Source: UMGS1696 sp964621165 (GTDB lineage: Bacteria > Bacillota > Clostridia > Oscillospirales > CAG-272). Taken from it: a DNA stretch of 64,000 bases. Position numbers and translations under genes: made by a program. Under the pieces are notes generated by a model that saw only the letters and a program-made list of their open reading frames with translations, ran no database searches and was not told the origin of the DNA. Of the stretch, positions 18,888 to 26,616 are shown piece by piece. The stretch is from the NCBI GenBank assembly GCA_964621165.1, contig CAZULC010000003.1, forward strand, positions 62,001-126,000, written 5' to 3'. The first letter of the stretch is position 1. Each line of letters starts with the position of its first letter.

Positions 18888-19333
18888 AAGCTTTTTAATT
18901 GAGACAGCTCCTCCTTTTCCGTGTCAAACAGTTTCCCCTCGTCAATATCTCCGTCTAGACATGCGACGACACTGCGGGAAAAGTACATGATCTCGCCGGT
19001 TGATTTTTTGCAGAATCCGAGATTTTCGTTGTCAGGATGTCCGTCATCAAGCTCGGACGCTTCAAGCATCTTTTCGATAGTGCCAAACCGCAGCTTTGAG
19101 TCAAGCTCGTCCAAGTCTGCCGCAATGTAACTGAACCGGGAAACTTCCTTGCCATCCAAAACGACAGTTTCGTTCCACATGGACAGCGGTCTTGCCCAGC
19201 ATTGTTTGGTTAATGTATTTTTATAGATAACCAGCTCTTCCAGCAATTCACTGTGCTTTGCAATCCCTGTAACCTCGTAAATCCCGCCCTTGAAATGACG
19301 ATATATACCGGTCAACACCTGATTTTCTTCCAT
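18884..19333 (-). CDS. DUF1653 protein fused to UPF0158-like N-terminal part
   Basis: 149 residues. The first ~65 form a DUF1653 domain (IYRHFKGGIYEVTGIAKHS, RPLSMWNETV, KEVSRF). This is a small beta-barrel domain of unknown function, often found in small proteins. Residues ~75-149 look like the start of a UPF0158 domain that continues in the overlapping downstream frame. It sits 8 bases after the pRiA4b ORF-3-like gene, so the three frames form one operon behind the promoter at 20828-20856. Confidence 0.7.
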   Translation of the reverse strand: MEENQVLTGIYRHFKGGIYEVTGIAKHSELLEELVIYKNTLTKQCWARPLSMWNETVVLDGKEVSRFSYIAADLDELDSKLRFGTIEKMLEASELDDGHPDNENLGFCKKSTGEIMYFSRSVVACLDGDIDEGKLFDTEKEELSQLKSL

Positions 19334-19341
19334 ATTTTACC

Positions 19342-20739
19342 TCACAGCATCTTCTCGAGCTTTGGCATCCTGTTTGACCAGCCCATTTCCTTAGCCCACT
19401 CGCGCATTTCTTCGGCCTGCTCCTTGTCTTTTCCGTGAATAGTTCTCAGCATGTCAACAAAACCGCGAATTCCGCCAACGTCGTCAAGCAGTCGAAGTCC
19501 TTCCGCGGCAATGCACACGGGAGTATTGCTCTTGGCCACACTGAAAGGCGGCTCCGTCAGCTCATCAGGAGCTTTTTCGCCTGTTGTAATTGAATAGAAG
19601 AATCGAATGCCGCTCTTGTCCTCACCGTCATACGCTGTCACAATGCCACCCCACTTGCCGGAATGAGAGCTTTCTTCGTCGAAGCTGTGCACATCCTCGC
19701 AGGTCACTTTCACACACCAGCCGTCACCGTAGTCGTAGTGGTACAGTAATGTATCGGTCAGCGGGGAAATGCCGGGGGTAATAATCGACAGCAGACCCTC
19801 AATGACGCTCTCGAGAACTGCAATCACCTCTGATTTATGACAGCTTATATTATCGTTTGCCACGTAGTCTAAGCCGAGATAAACGCCGCGTTGTCTGAAT
19901 GTTTCGGCATTTGTCAGCTCATTTTTACAGTTCTGTAAACAGTCGAATTTTTCAATCAGCTCATCATATCCCTGACCGCACGAACAGCCGCCGAAAACCT
20001 GCTTCTTTGCTTTGATTTCACCCGACATTCTGTTCAGCCACTCAGCTGTGCCCGGCAGAGATGTTATTGGACGGAGAAGTGCGTCAACAGTCAGACATTC
20101 GAGCAGATTGTTACAGTCTTCACCCAAATATACCATTTTATTTAAATCTTCAATAGTGGAAATATCGCCGTGAGATTTTCTGAAATCACTTTTTTCAAAT
20201 TCATCAACGAGCTGTTGGTTCCTGATGTAGGTGTTGCTTACGCACAAAGGCAAAACTGGACTGCTGTACATTTCTTTGACCCATTCTTTGTATGGCTTCA
20301 AACTGTCGTAAATTTCATCGCTGTATCTGTTGCTGTCGTCATCGTCCTCGGGAAAATGGAACAATAGTCCGCACAGCTCCTCCCACTTTGAAATGTTGCC
20401 GCCATCCGTTGCCGACATGAATGAATCATCCATGAGGGTGAAGCTGTGAAGGTGAGAATTCTGCCAGCCAAACAGTGTCTGAATCACAAAATGCAGTGAT
20501 TTGAGCCGCATTGACGAGGGAACGAGAACCTCACGCCAGAATCCGGTTTTGACCTTAGCGTATTTTTGCAAAACCGTAAGCTCGTCCTCATCCCATTTTA
20601 TTTCTTCTCCATCATAATCCGCAAGTTCCAGTCTCAGCCTTAAAACTGTGGGACAGCGTTTCTTTTCAACCGTTGGAATTGTTGTGCCGCCGTTAACACT
20701 TTCTGTGTTAAAATGATTGTCGTTCATTGTAAAAATCAT
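19342..20739 (-). CDS. Plasmid pRiA4b ORF-3-like family protein
   Basis: A 465-residue protein of the pRiA4b ORF-3-like family. The recognisable block is LRLELAD, then FWREVLVPSSMRLKSLHFVI and QTLFGWQNSHLHSFTL near residues 70-100. A second region near 330-360 has YHYDYGDGWCVKVTCE, the family's conserved YDFGD-type motif. Between them is a Cys-containing insert (FGGCSCGQGYDEL). Members occur on plasmids and chromosomes; the molecular function is not known. First gene of a three-frame operon with DUF1653/UPF0158. An alternative start lies four codons downstream. Confidence 0.85.
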   Translation of the reverse strand: MIFTMNDNHFNTESVNGGTTIPTVEKKRCPTVLRLRLELADYDGEEIKWDEDELTVLQKYAKVKTGFWREVLVPSSMRLKSLHFVIQTLFGWQNSHLHSFTLMDDSFMSATDGGNISKWEELCGLLFHFPEDDDDSNRYSDEIYDSLKPYKEWVKEMYSSPVLPLCVSNTYIRNQQLVDEFEKSDFRKSHGDISTIEDLNKMVYLGEDCNNLLECLTVDALLRPITSLPGTAEWLNRMSGEIKAKKQVFGGCSCGQGYDELIEKFDCLQNCKNELTNAETFRQRGVYLGLDYVANDNISCHKSEVIAVLESVIEGLLSIITPGISPLTDTLLYHYDYGDGWCVKVTCEDVHSFDEESSHSGKWGGIVTAYDGEDKSGIRFFYSITTGEKAPDELTEPPFSVAKSNTPVCIAAEGLRLLDDVGGIRGFVDMLRTIHGKDKEQAEEMREWAKEMGWSNRMPKLEKML

Positions 20740-20827
20740 CCAAGTCTTTCCGACCTGTCGTGTTCCTTAAAAAATCCAAGTCCCGCGGCAATCCGGTCCC
20801 CGCAAGCACTTGTTTTGTTGTAATGAC

Positions 20828-20856
20828 AGTATAGCAAAAAAACACGAAATAAGCAA
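20828..20856 (-). promoter_or_regulatory. SigA-type promoter of the pRiA4b-like operon
   Basis: Minus-strand TTGCTT (complement of 20851-20856) and TATACT (complement of 20828-20833), 17-nt spacer. It is divergent from the rpsF promoter 140 bases away. Confidence 0.6.
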
Positions 20857-20993
20857 TATTTTTTTCGAATATAGCCGTATTTTTGCATTAACACTGTGGG
20901 ATATACCTATTGAGGAAAACTCGGCCGGCTGCCATTCGGCGGGAAAGTATATATTTTAACTCGGAAAACTCCAAAAAATTTCCGCAAAACCTA

Positions 20994-21022
20994 TTGACAA
21001 AAAAGAACACAAATGTTATAAT
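20994..21022 (+). promoter_or_regulatory. Consensus SigA promoter of rpsF-ssb-rpsR
   Basis: TTGACA (20994-20999) and TATAAT (21017-21022), 17-nt spacer. Confidence 0.85.
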
Positions 21023-21062
21023 AAACAATTGAACGGGCAAATTTAAGATAGTCCGTCTCTCT

Positions 21063-21088
21063 ACCGTCGGAAAAATCAAGCCGGCGGT
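21063..21088 (+). promoter_or_regulatory. Leader hairpin of rpsF, probable S6:S18 autoregulatory site
   Basis: ACCGTCGG and CCGGCGGT form an 8-bp stem around a 10-nt A-rich loop, 30 bases before the rpsF start. rpsF operons in many bacteria carry a leader bound by the S6:S18 complex with a key CCG element. Position and CCG content fit, but I cannot confirm the consensus fold. Confidence 0.55.
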
Positions 21089-21117
21089 CTGAAAAGTCCA
21101 TAGGGAGGTATAAACAA

Positions 21118-21459
21118 ATGGAAATCATTAACTCTTACGAAACCCTTTTTGTTATTGACTCTGACCTTACCGAAGAAGCAACAAAAGCTCTCGTTGAGAA
21201 GTTTACAAAGCTCATCTCCGATAACGGTGAAATTGTTGAAGTAAACGAATGGGGCAAGCGCAGACTCGCATACCCGATCAACGACAAACCCGAGGGTTAC
21301 TACGTACTGATAAACTTCAAGAGCCAGGCAGCGCTTCCCAGCGAGCTTGAAAGAATTTTCGGTATCACAGAGGGCATCATCCGCTCCATCGTAATTCGTC
21401 ACGAGGAAAAGAAGTCGTCTAAGAAACCAGAAGAGAAAGCTGCTGAAGCAGAAGCGTAA
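21118..21459 (+). CDS. rpsF: 30S ribosomal protein S6
   Basis: 113 residues, a small-subunit protein that pairs with S18 on the platform of the 30S subunit. It starts with the typical YETLFVIDSDLTEEATKALV and has the WGKRRLAYPINDKPEGYYVL block that contacts S18 and rRNA. The C-terminal tail is Lys/Glu/Ala-rich. Ribosome site GGGAGG. First gene of the standard rpsF-ssb-rpsR operon, probably feedback-regulated through the hairpin upstream. Confidence 0.99.
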   Translation: MEIINSYETLFVIDSDLTEEATKALVEKFTKLISDNGEIVEVNEWGKRRLAYPINDKPEGYYVLINFKSQAALPSELERIFGITEGIIRSIVIRHEEKKSSKKPEEKAAEAEA

Positions 21460-21516
21460 AGCCGCTAAAACACCTGACTGACAAAAATCTGTCAGGGAAG
21501 AAAGGCATGGTCAATT

Positions 21517-22026
21517 ATGGCTAACTTTAACTTTAACAAAGTTATATTGGGTGGACGTTTAACCGCTGACCCGGAACTCAAGACAACCCCCTCCGGCATT
21601 TCCGTAACGTCGTTTACAGTTGCCGTGAATAGAAGGTTCGGCTCAAAGCAGGGCGAGGAAGCACAGGCTGACTTCTTTAACGTAACCGCGTGGAGACAGA
21701 CCGCGGAGTTCATAACAAGATACTTCCGCAAGGCAAGCTCCATCTGCGTAGTCGGTACAGTCCAGACAAGGACGTGGATTGACGGACAGGGACAGAAGCG
21801 TTTTGCTACGGAAATCGTTGCCGACGAAGCTTATTTTGTTGACGCAAAGAGCGAAAGTCCTATCGCGGTTCAGCAGGCTGCGGCAATGTACGCACAGAAC
21901 CAGGCTCCCACCTACGTTCCCGAAGGATACGGTAGCTTTAACACTCCTACCCAGAATTCCGGAACCCAGAATCAGAATGCGCCTAAATTTGAAGAAATTT
22001 CAGACGATGAGGAATTACCTTTCTGA
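21517..22026 (+). CDS. ssb: Single-stranded DNA-binding protein
   Basis: 169 residues. An OB-fold domain (~1-110: NKVILGGRLTADPELKTTPS, VNRRF, DFFNVTAWRQTAEF, RTWIDGQGQKRFATEIVAD) is followed by a Gln/Pro/Asn-rich disordered linker. The protein ends with the acidic tip DDEELPF that recruits replication and repair partners. It protects single-stranded DNA during replication and repair. It lies between rpsF and rpsR as in most Firmicutes. Confidence 0.99.
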   Translation: MANFNFNKVILGGRLTADPELKTTPSGISVTSFTVAVNRRFGSKQGEEAQADFFNVTAWRQTAEFITRYFRKASSICVVGTVQTRTWIDGQGQKRFATEIVADEAYFVDAKSESPIAVQQAAAMYAQNQAPTYVPEGYGSFNTPTQNSGTQNQNAPKFEEISDDEELPF

Positions 22027-22067
22027 GATACCAAAGGTAACAATTTTAACAGGAGGATTAAGTAAGA

Positions 22068-22388
22068 ATGGATACAGAAAAGACTGAAGTAGTTGCCGAG
22101 GAGACTACCGCTCCCGCCGCAGCTGAAAGAACAGAATCCGCACCCCAGCAGAGAATCAACCGTCAGGGCAGAAACAACAGAAGAAAAAAGGTCTGCCTGT
22201 TCTGCGCTGAAAATATCGACTACATTGACTATAAGGATATTGCAAGACTGAAAAAGTGCATCGCTCCCGAAAGAGGAAAGATTCTCCCCAGAAGAATTTC
22301 CGGCTGTTGCGCTAAGCACCAGAGACAGCTCACCGTAGCTATCAAGAGAGCACGCCAAATCGCACTTCTCCCCTACATTGCTGACTAA
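22068..22388 (+). CDS. rpsR: 30S ribosomal protein S18, zinc-binding form
   Basis: 106 residues, longer than the usual ~75 because of an Ala/Thr/Glu-rich N-terminal extension of about 40 residues. The core has KVCLFCAENIDYIDYKD, RLKKCI, PRRISGCCAKHQRQL and VAIKRARQIALLPY. The four cysteines (CxxC, then C and CC) mark the zinc-binding 'C+' form, which implies cells without severe zinc limitation. Ends the rpsF-ssb-rpsR operon; a terminator follows at 22440. Confidence 0.98.
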   Translation: MDTEKTEVVAEETTAPAAAERTESAPQQRINRQGRNNRRKKVCLFCAENIDYIDYKDIARLKKCIAPERGKILPRRISGCCAKHQRQLTVAIKRARQIALLPYIAD

Positions 22389-22439
22389 GCAGGCATAACT
22401 TAAGCGAAAATCTCCGATTGACCGAATCCGTCATGGATT

Positions 22440-22463
22440 TACTCCAACCGGAGTTTTTATTTT
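22440..22463 (+). terminator. Terminator of rpsF-ssb-rpsR
   Basis: ACTCC-AACC-GGAGT followed by TTTTATTTT. A second weaker stem (AAGCG/CGCTT) lies at 22483-22510. Confidence 0.75.
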
Positions 22464-22533
22464 GTACGGCTGAAAATCAAAAAAAGCGCCTCCCCGAAGA
22501 GAAACGCTTAATTTTGTTATTCTGTCAAATTGA

Positions 22534-22558
22534 CGTGAGTTGGAAGTGTTCTGTTGGC
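22534..22558 (+). repeat. Left copy of a 25-bp imperfect inverted repeat
   Basis: Begins CGTGAGTTGGAA and ends TTCTGTTGGC. The reverse complement of 23372-23396 matches it at 22 of 25 positions. The two copies flank the broken Cys-rich gene and point inward. No target-site duplication is visible. Confidence 0.6.
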
Positions 22559-22601
22559 ATGAGTCACTCTAAAATATCAGATCGTTCTGTTTGCAGATAT
22601 C

Positions 22602-23268
22602 TTACTTATCTTCTACTAAGTTGTTGTGCGGAATGTCGCAGGTAAAAATCCCATGAACCTCACAATAATCGCCGACCATCACAGGGTCATAGGGCTTGCT
22701 GTCAGAATCATTACTTCCCGCTAAAGCCGGAACCGGTGTAGGGTTATCCAATCCAAGTTTTTTTGCCACTCTTGCGCGTAAATCTGGTTATTTCGGTAAA
22801 GAACAATATGCGTCATCTTTACCGCTTGTATCATCAATGTGGTAATATGCCTCAACATGATAATCATCATTATGCGCTCCTCTTGCGAACCAACCGCAGT
22901 CTGTGCAAATATACGCGTTCCAGCACAACTCCTGAACGGTGCTACAGTCTGATCCATGAAGACGCGGGAAATAACATGATGCGTAATAATCGTCTTCCAA
23001 GCAACTCTCACTGTAGCAAAGCGTGGCTTCTTTACCGCATAAAGGACATTCTACATAATAATAAGATCTATTCAAACCATAACCATGACAAATAGTTGCA
23101 GTTCTGCTCAAGATGTTCAGCACAAATATCTGCTGCGTGAATTGCTTCAGAATAATAGTCAACAGGTTCCGGACTGATATTGTCAGACGCACAAACCAAA
23201 ATTACTGCTGAAACTGCAACAAGAACTATCGCTGATATCAATATTGCTGTTTTTTTAGCTTTATTCAT
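22602..23268 (-). pseudogene. Secreted Cys-rich protein of unknown family, broken
   Basis: Starts at 23268 with a signal peptide or membrane anchor (AILISAIVLVAVSAVILVCA), then shifts frame near 23080. The second frame (about 23080-22788) contains two CxxC pairs spaced like zinc ribbons (VECPLCGKEA, ICTDCGWFARG) plus further Cys. It ends at an in-frame TAA at about 22788. The same frame stays open beyond this stop to 22602 (ending VGDYCEVHGIFTCDIP and then a stop), so the original protein was about 220 residues. One frameshift plus one stop indicate a pseudogene. Family not recognised. The gene is bracketed by inverted repeats. Confidence 0.6.
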
Positions 23269-23371
23269 AATTAAACATTAAACCTCTCAATTCTAATATC
23301 ACTCGTCTGAATACAATAAAAAAATGTGTATAATAATCGAAGAACATCCAAAATTTGTTTATTATGATAAA

Positions 23372-23396
23372 GCCAACAGAATCTTTCCAACTCACG
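23372..23396 (-). repeat. Right copy of the 25-bp inverted repeat
   Basis: Inverted match (22/25) to 22534-22558. Its outer end also forms a perfect 8-bp stem AACTCACG/CGTGAGTT with 23416-23423. Confidence 0.6.
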
Positions 23397-23454
23397 CCAA
23401 CCCTCTCAGGAATAACGTGAGTTTAAAAACAACAGACTAAATCTAACCTAAACC

Positions 23455-24486
23455 TTAGTTCAGCTCAGCGAAGTACTTGATTGTACGAACCATCTGGCTG
23501 GTGTAGGAGTTCTCGTTGTCGTACCAGGAAACAACCTGAACTTGATATGTGTCGTCATCAATCTTTGTTACCATTGTCTGAGTGGAATCAAACAGTGAGC
23601 CGTATCTCATTCCAACAACGTCGGAAGAAACGATAAGCTCGTCGTTGTAGCCGAAGGATTCGGAAGCCTGAGCCTTCATAGCGGCGTTGATTGAATCCTT
23701 TGTAACGTCCTTGCCCTTAACAACAGCAACGAGGATTGTGGTGGAACCGGTTGTTACAGGAACTCTCTGAGCGGAGCCGATGAGCTTGCCGTTGAGTTCG
23801 GGAATAACAAGTCCGATAGCCTTTGCGGCGCCGGTGGAGTTGGGAACGATGTTAGCGGCACCTGCTCTTGCACGTCTCAGGTCGCCCTTTCTCTGAGGAC
23901 CGTCGAGGATCATCTGGTCGCCGGTGTATGCGTGAACTGTTGTCATGATACCAGAAACGATCGGATAAGCGTCATTCAGAGCCTTAGCCATAGGAGCGAG
24001 GCAGTTTGTTGTGCAGGAAGCAGCGGATATGATCTGGTCATCGGGTGTAAGAGTCTTCTCGTTTACGGAATAAACGATTGTCTTCAAGTCATTGCCGGCG
24101 GGAGCGGAGATAACAACCTTCTTTGCGCCTGCGGTGATGTGAGCCTGGGACTTTTCCTTGGATGTGTAGAAGCCTGTGCATTCGAGAACTACGTCTACGT
24201 CAAGCTTTCCCCAAGGGCAGTCTGCCGCGTTCTTTTCAGCGTAAATCTTGATTTCCTTGCCGTCAACAACGATGGAATCTTCTGTGGAAGTGACGGTGTG
24301 CTTGTTTTCGCCGATCTTGCCGAGGAATGAACCCTGAGCTGTGTCGTACTTCAGAAGATGAGCGAGCATTGCGGGGCTGGTAAGGTCGTTGATAGCGACA
24401 ACCTCGTAGCCTTCAGCGTCGAACATCTGACGGAAAGCAAGACGACCAATGCGGCCGAAACCGTTAATAGCAACTTTAACTGACAT
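23455..24486 (-). CDS. gap: Glyceraldehyde-3-phosphate dehydrogenase
   Basis: 343 residues, the cytoplasmic glycolytic enzyme that oxidises and phosphorylates glyceraldehyde-3-phosphate with NAD. The N-terminus has the Rossmann motif VKVAINGFGRIGRL; catalytic Cys158 is in SAASCTTNCLAP. The YTGDQMILDGPQRKGDLRRAR segment and the C-terminal SWYDNENSY block are intact. I take ATG 24486 as start because a GGAGG site lies eight bases upstream; the longer in-frame TTG start would read through that site. Monocistronic with its own promoter (24557-24585). Confidence 0.98.
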   Translation of the reverse strand: MSVKVAINGFGRIGRLAFRQMFDAEGYEVVAINDLTSPAMLAHLLKYDTAQGSFLGKIGENKHTVTSTEDSIVVDGKEIKIYAEKNAADCPWGKLDVDVVLECTGFYTSKEKSQAHITAGAKKVVISAPAGNDLKTIVYSVNEKTLTPDDQIISAASCTTNCLAPMAKALNDAYPIVSGIMTTVHAYTGDQMILDGPQRKGDLRRARAGAANIVPNSTGAAKAIGLVIPELNGKLIGSAQRVPVTTGSTTILVAVVKGKDVTKDSINAAMKAQASESFGYNDELIVSSDVVGMRYGSLFDSTQTMVTKIDDDTYQVQVVSWYDNENSYTSQMVRTIKYFAELN

Positions 24487-24556
24487 TTGTGTTTCCTCCA
24501 AATATATATGATATTTCTTTGGGACAATATTATATTAGATTTCCCTTCGAGTATAT

Positions 24557-24585
24557 ATTTTACCTCATTTTTTGGAAATATACAA
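24557..24585 (-). promoter_or_regulatory. SigA-type promoter of gap
   Basis: Minus-strand TTGTAT (complement of 24580-24585) and TAAAAT (complement of 24557-24562), 17-nt spacer. Confidence 0.55.
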
Positions 24586-24672
24586 TAGTTTTTAGGAAAG
24601 TTTTTTAGATTTTACCATTTATATAAAAAAATAACAAAAAATTGTGACAATTCGTTAAAAATGGGGGTAAAT

Positions 24673-24707
24673 AAAATACCGACTCTTTGCGTTAGAATCG
24701 GTATTTT
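24673..24707 (-). terminator. Terminator of the membrane-protein gene at 24752
   Basis: Perfect 10-bp stem AAAATACCGA/TCGGTATTTT with a 15-nt loop, read on the minus strand into a T-rich tract. Confidence 0.75.
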
Positions 24708-24751
24708 ACGTTTTCGATTAATCAGTGCGTTATCGCTCTAAGTTTGTGGTA

Positions 24752-25546
24752 TTATTCAACGATTTCGCCGCGGGCAATAGCTTCCTTTTCAGCTTCCACC
24801 TTAGCTCTGAATTCAGCACGTCTCTTTGCGGATTCTTCGGCACGCTTAGCAAGCTCCTTCTGACGTGTTACGATTGCACGGGAGATCTGGTCGCAGTACT
24901 TGTCGATGTCGGCGCCGTATGTAACGCAGAGTTCAAGAGCCTTGCCGCCGTCTGTCTTGATAATCTTGAATACATAATACTTGACCTGAACGGTGCGGTC
25001 TTTCTTCTGGTATTCGTAGACCTTTTCCTCGATTTCGGCGTGGTCAAGCTCGTTGAATGTGAACTGAGCCGCAATCTCGCTGTCGATGGTCTCGTCTGTC
25101 ATGGAGAAGCGGCGTCCGTATACGAACATCTTCTCGCTTGTGAAAATCAGGTTGACGCCGGTGAAGTAGTTGGTTCTGTCAACGCCGTCTTTGCCTTTTT
25201 TGTAGTACAGGGGAGTTTCCTTTGCGTCAAAGTCGTAGCCATTCAGATTGATAGGCTTGAGCATCTTGAGGAAGCTCTTTTCGTAAACTTCAAATTTCTT
25301 TTCGCTGAGTTCCTGAAGGTTCTTGATTCTTTCGGCTATCTGGAAGTCGATGTCACTGTCCGTTGATTTTCCGCCGGAGGTCAGAGCAACCACGAGTGCG
25401 CCTACAATAGCGACGACGATACCGTAAAGTCTGAGGTACCTGACGCCGAGCATAATAAGGCCGACGATGATTACAATCCAGCCGATGAGCGAGGGAATTG
25501 AAATCGGCGGAGCTGTGAAATATTTGAGATTGCGTTTGGTTTCCAT
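24752..25546 (-). CDS. Membrane-anchored protein of unknown function
   Basis: 264 residues. Two closely spaced hydrophobic segments (about 17-35 and 40-56: IGWIVIIVGLIMLGV, YGIVVAIVGALVVAL) form an N-terminal hairpin in the membrane. About 150 polar residues of mixed alpha/beta character follow. A Lys/Glu/Ala-rich helix (about 225-260) that looks like a coiled coil closes the protein. Start 25546 has a GGAGAG site; an upstream in-frame start does not. It has its own promoter and terminator. I do not recognise a family. Confidence 0.75.
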   Translation of the reverse strand: METKRNLKYFTAPPISIPSLIGWIVIIVGLIMLGVRYLRLYGIVVAIVGALVVALTSGGKSTDSDIDFQIAERIKNLQELSEKKFEVYEKSFLKMLKPINLNGYDFDAKETPLYYKKGKDGVDRTNYFTGVNLIFTSEKMFVYGRRFSMTDETIDSEIAAQFTFNELDHAEIEEKVYEYQKKDRTVQVKYYVFKIIKTDGGKALELCVTYGADIDKYCDQISRAIVTRQKELAKRAEESAKRRAEFRAKVEAEKEAIARGEIVE

Positions 25547-25609
25547 AACAACTCTCCATTCAAATAAAATTTTGATGATAACGATAAAACGCACATTATC
25601 AATATATGT

Positions 25610-25638
25610 ATAATATCACAAATTTCGGTGAATGTCAA
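25610..25638 (-). promoter_or_regulatory. SigA promoter of the membrane-protein gene
   Basis: Minus-strand TTGACA (complement of 25633-25638) and TATTAT (complement of 25610-25615), 17-nt spacer. Confidence 0.7.
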
Positions 25639-25770
25639 GACTATTGGCGGTTATAAATGATAAATAGTTATTTCTGCGAAAAAAGCACACCTGAAATTTG
25701 TGCAAAATGACGATGAAATATGCTTCTTCTTCTCGAATCAAGCATAACCGCGGATTTTTATGCCCTGTTC

Positions 25771-26271
25771 TCAATTGATATTTAGCGAGTCGTCGTCAAT
25801 GCCCTTTGTGAGTTCGCGAATTGTCACATAATATGAATATTTGTCGTTTACCTTTATCAGCACTCTGTCGCCCTCATGATGACCCAGAAGAGCTTGGCCA
25901 AGAGGGGATTCCTTTGAAATTTTGTCGTTTAAAATGTCGTGGCGCAGGGGAGTTACAATTGTGATTGTCCGTTCCTCTTCGTCATCCTCATACCATAACC
26001 TGACGCTGTCGAACAGCCCCACGGTTTCCGCGTCTGACTCGTAGTTGATAACCACCGCGTTGTCAAGCAGGGACTTGAGGTAGCGGATCCTGGAGTAATT
26101 GCGGTTCATGTCACGCTTGGCGCTTCTGTATTCGTCGTTTTCGGATAAGTCGCCGAATGCCCGGGTCCGCTGAACCTCCGCTATGCACTTAGGCGTCTCC
26201 ACCTGCTGGCGGTACTGTATTTCTTCCTTGATTTTGTTGATCTCAACTTCTGTAAGCTCATGTGAAGGCAT
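25771..26271 (-). CDS. greA: Transcription elongation factor GreA/GreB family
   Basis: 166 residues. Gre factors insert a coiled-coil tip into the RNA polymerase secondary channel and rescue backtracked complexes by stimulating transcript cleavage. The N-terminal coiled coil carries the tip motif GDLSENDEY with its acidic residues. The C-terminal FKBP-like domain has the signature ISKESPLGQALLGHHEGD. Length matches the family. The start has a GGGAGGA site, and a 17-nt-spaced promoter lies at 26313-26341. Assignment as GreA rather than another Gre paralogue is likely but not certain. Confidence 0.92.
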   Translation of the reverse strand: MPSHELTEVEINKIKEEIQYRQQVETPKCIAEVQRTRAFGDLSENDEYRSAKRDMNRNYSRIRYLKSLLDNAVVINYESDAETVGLFDSVRLWYEDDEEERTITIVTPLRHDILNDKISKESPLGQALLGHHEGDRVLIKVNDKYSYYVTIRELTKGIDDDSLNIN

Positions 26272-26312
26272 GATTTATTCCTCCCAATCTGTATTGGCTT
26301 TGTATCAGATAA

Positions 26313-26341
26313 ATTATATCACCCCGGAGATAAAAAATCAA
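26313..26341 (-). promoter_or_regulatory. SigA promoter of greA
   Basis: Minus-strand TTGATT (complement of 26336-26341) and TATAAT (complement of 26313-26318), 17-nt spacer. Confidence 0.65.
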
Positions 26342-26370
26342 GACTGAGCGGAAAAAATTCGCTTTAGCTA

Positions 26371-26399
26371 TTGCATTTTCAAAAAAACCGTGATATAAT
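26371..26399 (+). promoter_or_regulatory. SigA promoter of tRNA-Arg
   Basis: TTGCAT (26371-26376) and TATAAT (26394-26399), 17-nt spacer, 13 bases before the tRNA. Confidence 0.75.
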
Positions 26400-26412
26400 T
26401 ATCAAAGCTGAT

Positions 26413-26486
26413 GTTTCCGTAGCTCAGTTGGATAGAGCGACCGCCTCCTAAGCGGTAGGTCGGGTGTTCAAGTCACCTCGGGAACG
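26413..26486 (+). tRNA. tRNA-Arg, anticodon CCT
   Basis: A complete cloverleaf: acceptor GTTTCCG/CGGGAAC with one G-U pair, D arm GCTC/GAGC, anticodon stem ACCGC/GCGGT around loop CTCCTAA (anticodon CCT, reading AGG), variable AGGTC and T arm GGGTG/CACCT with loop TTCAAGT. Discriminator G; CCA is not encoded. Its own promoter and terminator flank it. Confidence 0.95.
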
Positions 26487-26491
26487 TCAAT

Positions 26492-26525
26492 AGTCAGAAC
26501 CGCACATGATTCTGACTTTTTTCTT
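26492..26525 (+). terminator. Terminator of tRNA-Arg
   Basis: AGTCAGAA stem, 10-nt loop, TTCTGACT, then TTTTTTCTTTTC. Confidence 0.85.
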
Positions 26526-26540
26526 TTCTTCACAGCAGTG

Positions 26541-26569
26541 TTGCTTTTTGCATCGATTTGTGCTATCAT
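26541..26569 (+). promoter_or_regulatory. Possible SigA promoter of the DUF2961 gene
   Basis: TTGCTT (26541-26546) and TATCAT (26564-26569), 17-nt spacer. Confidence 0.5.
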
Positions 26570-26616
26570 ATATATAAATAAAAAATACTGCGGACCATAC
26601 TGAAAGGATAAAAAAT

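Noticed and set aside
24725..25366. 213-codon ORF opposite the membrane-protein gene
   Set aside because: Antisense shadow of a gene with a clear promoter, ribosome site and terminator; no homology-like motifs.
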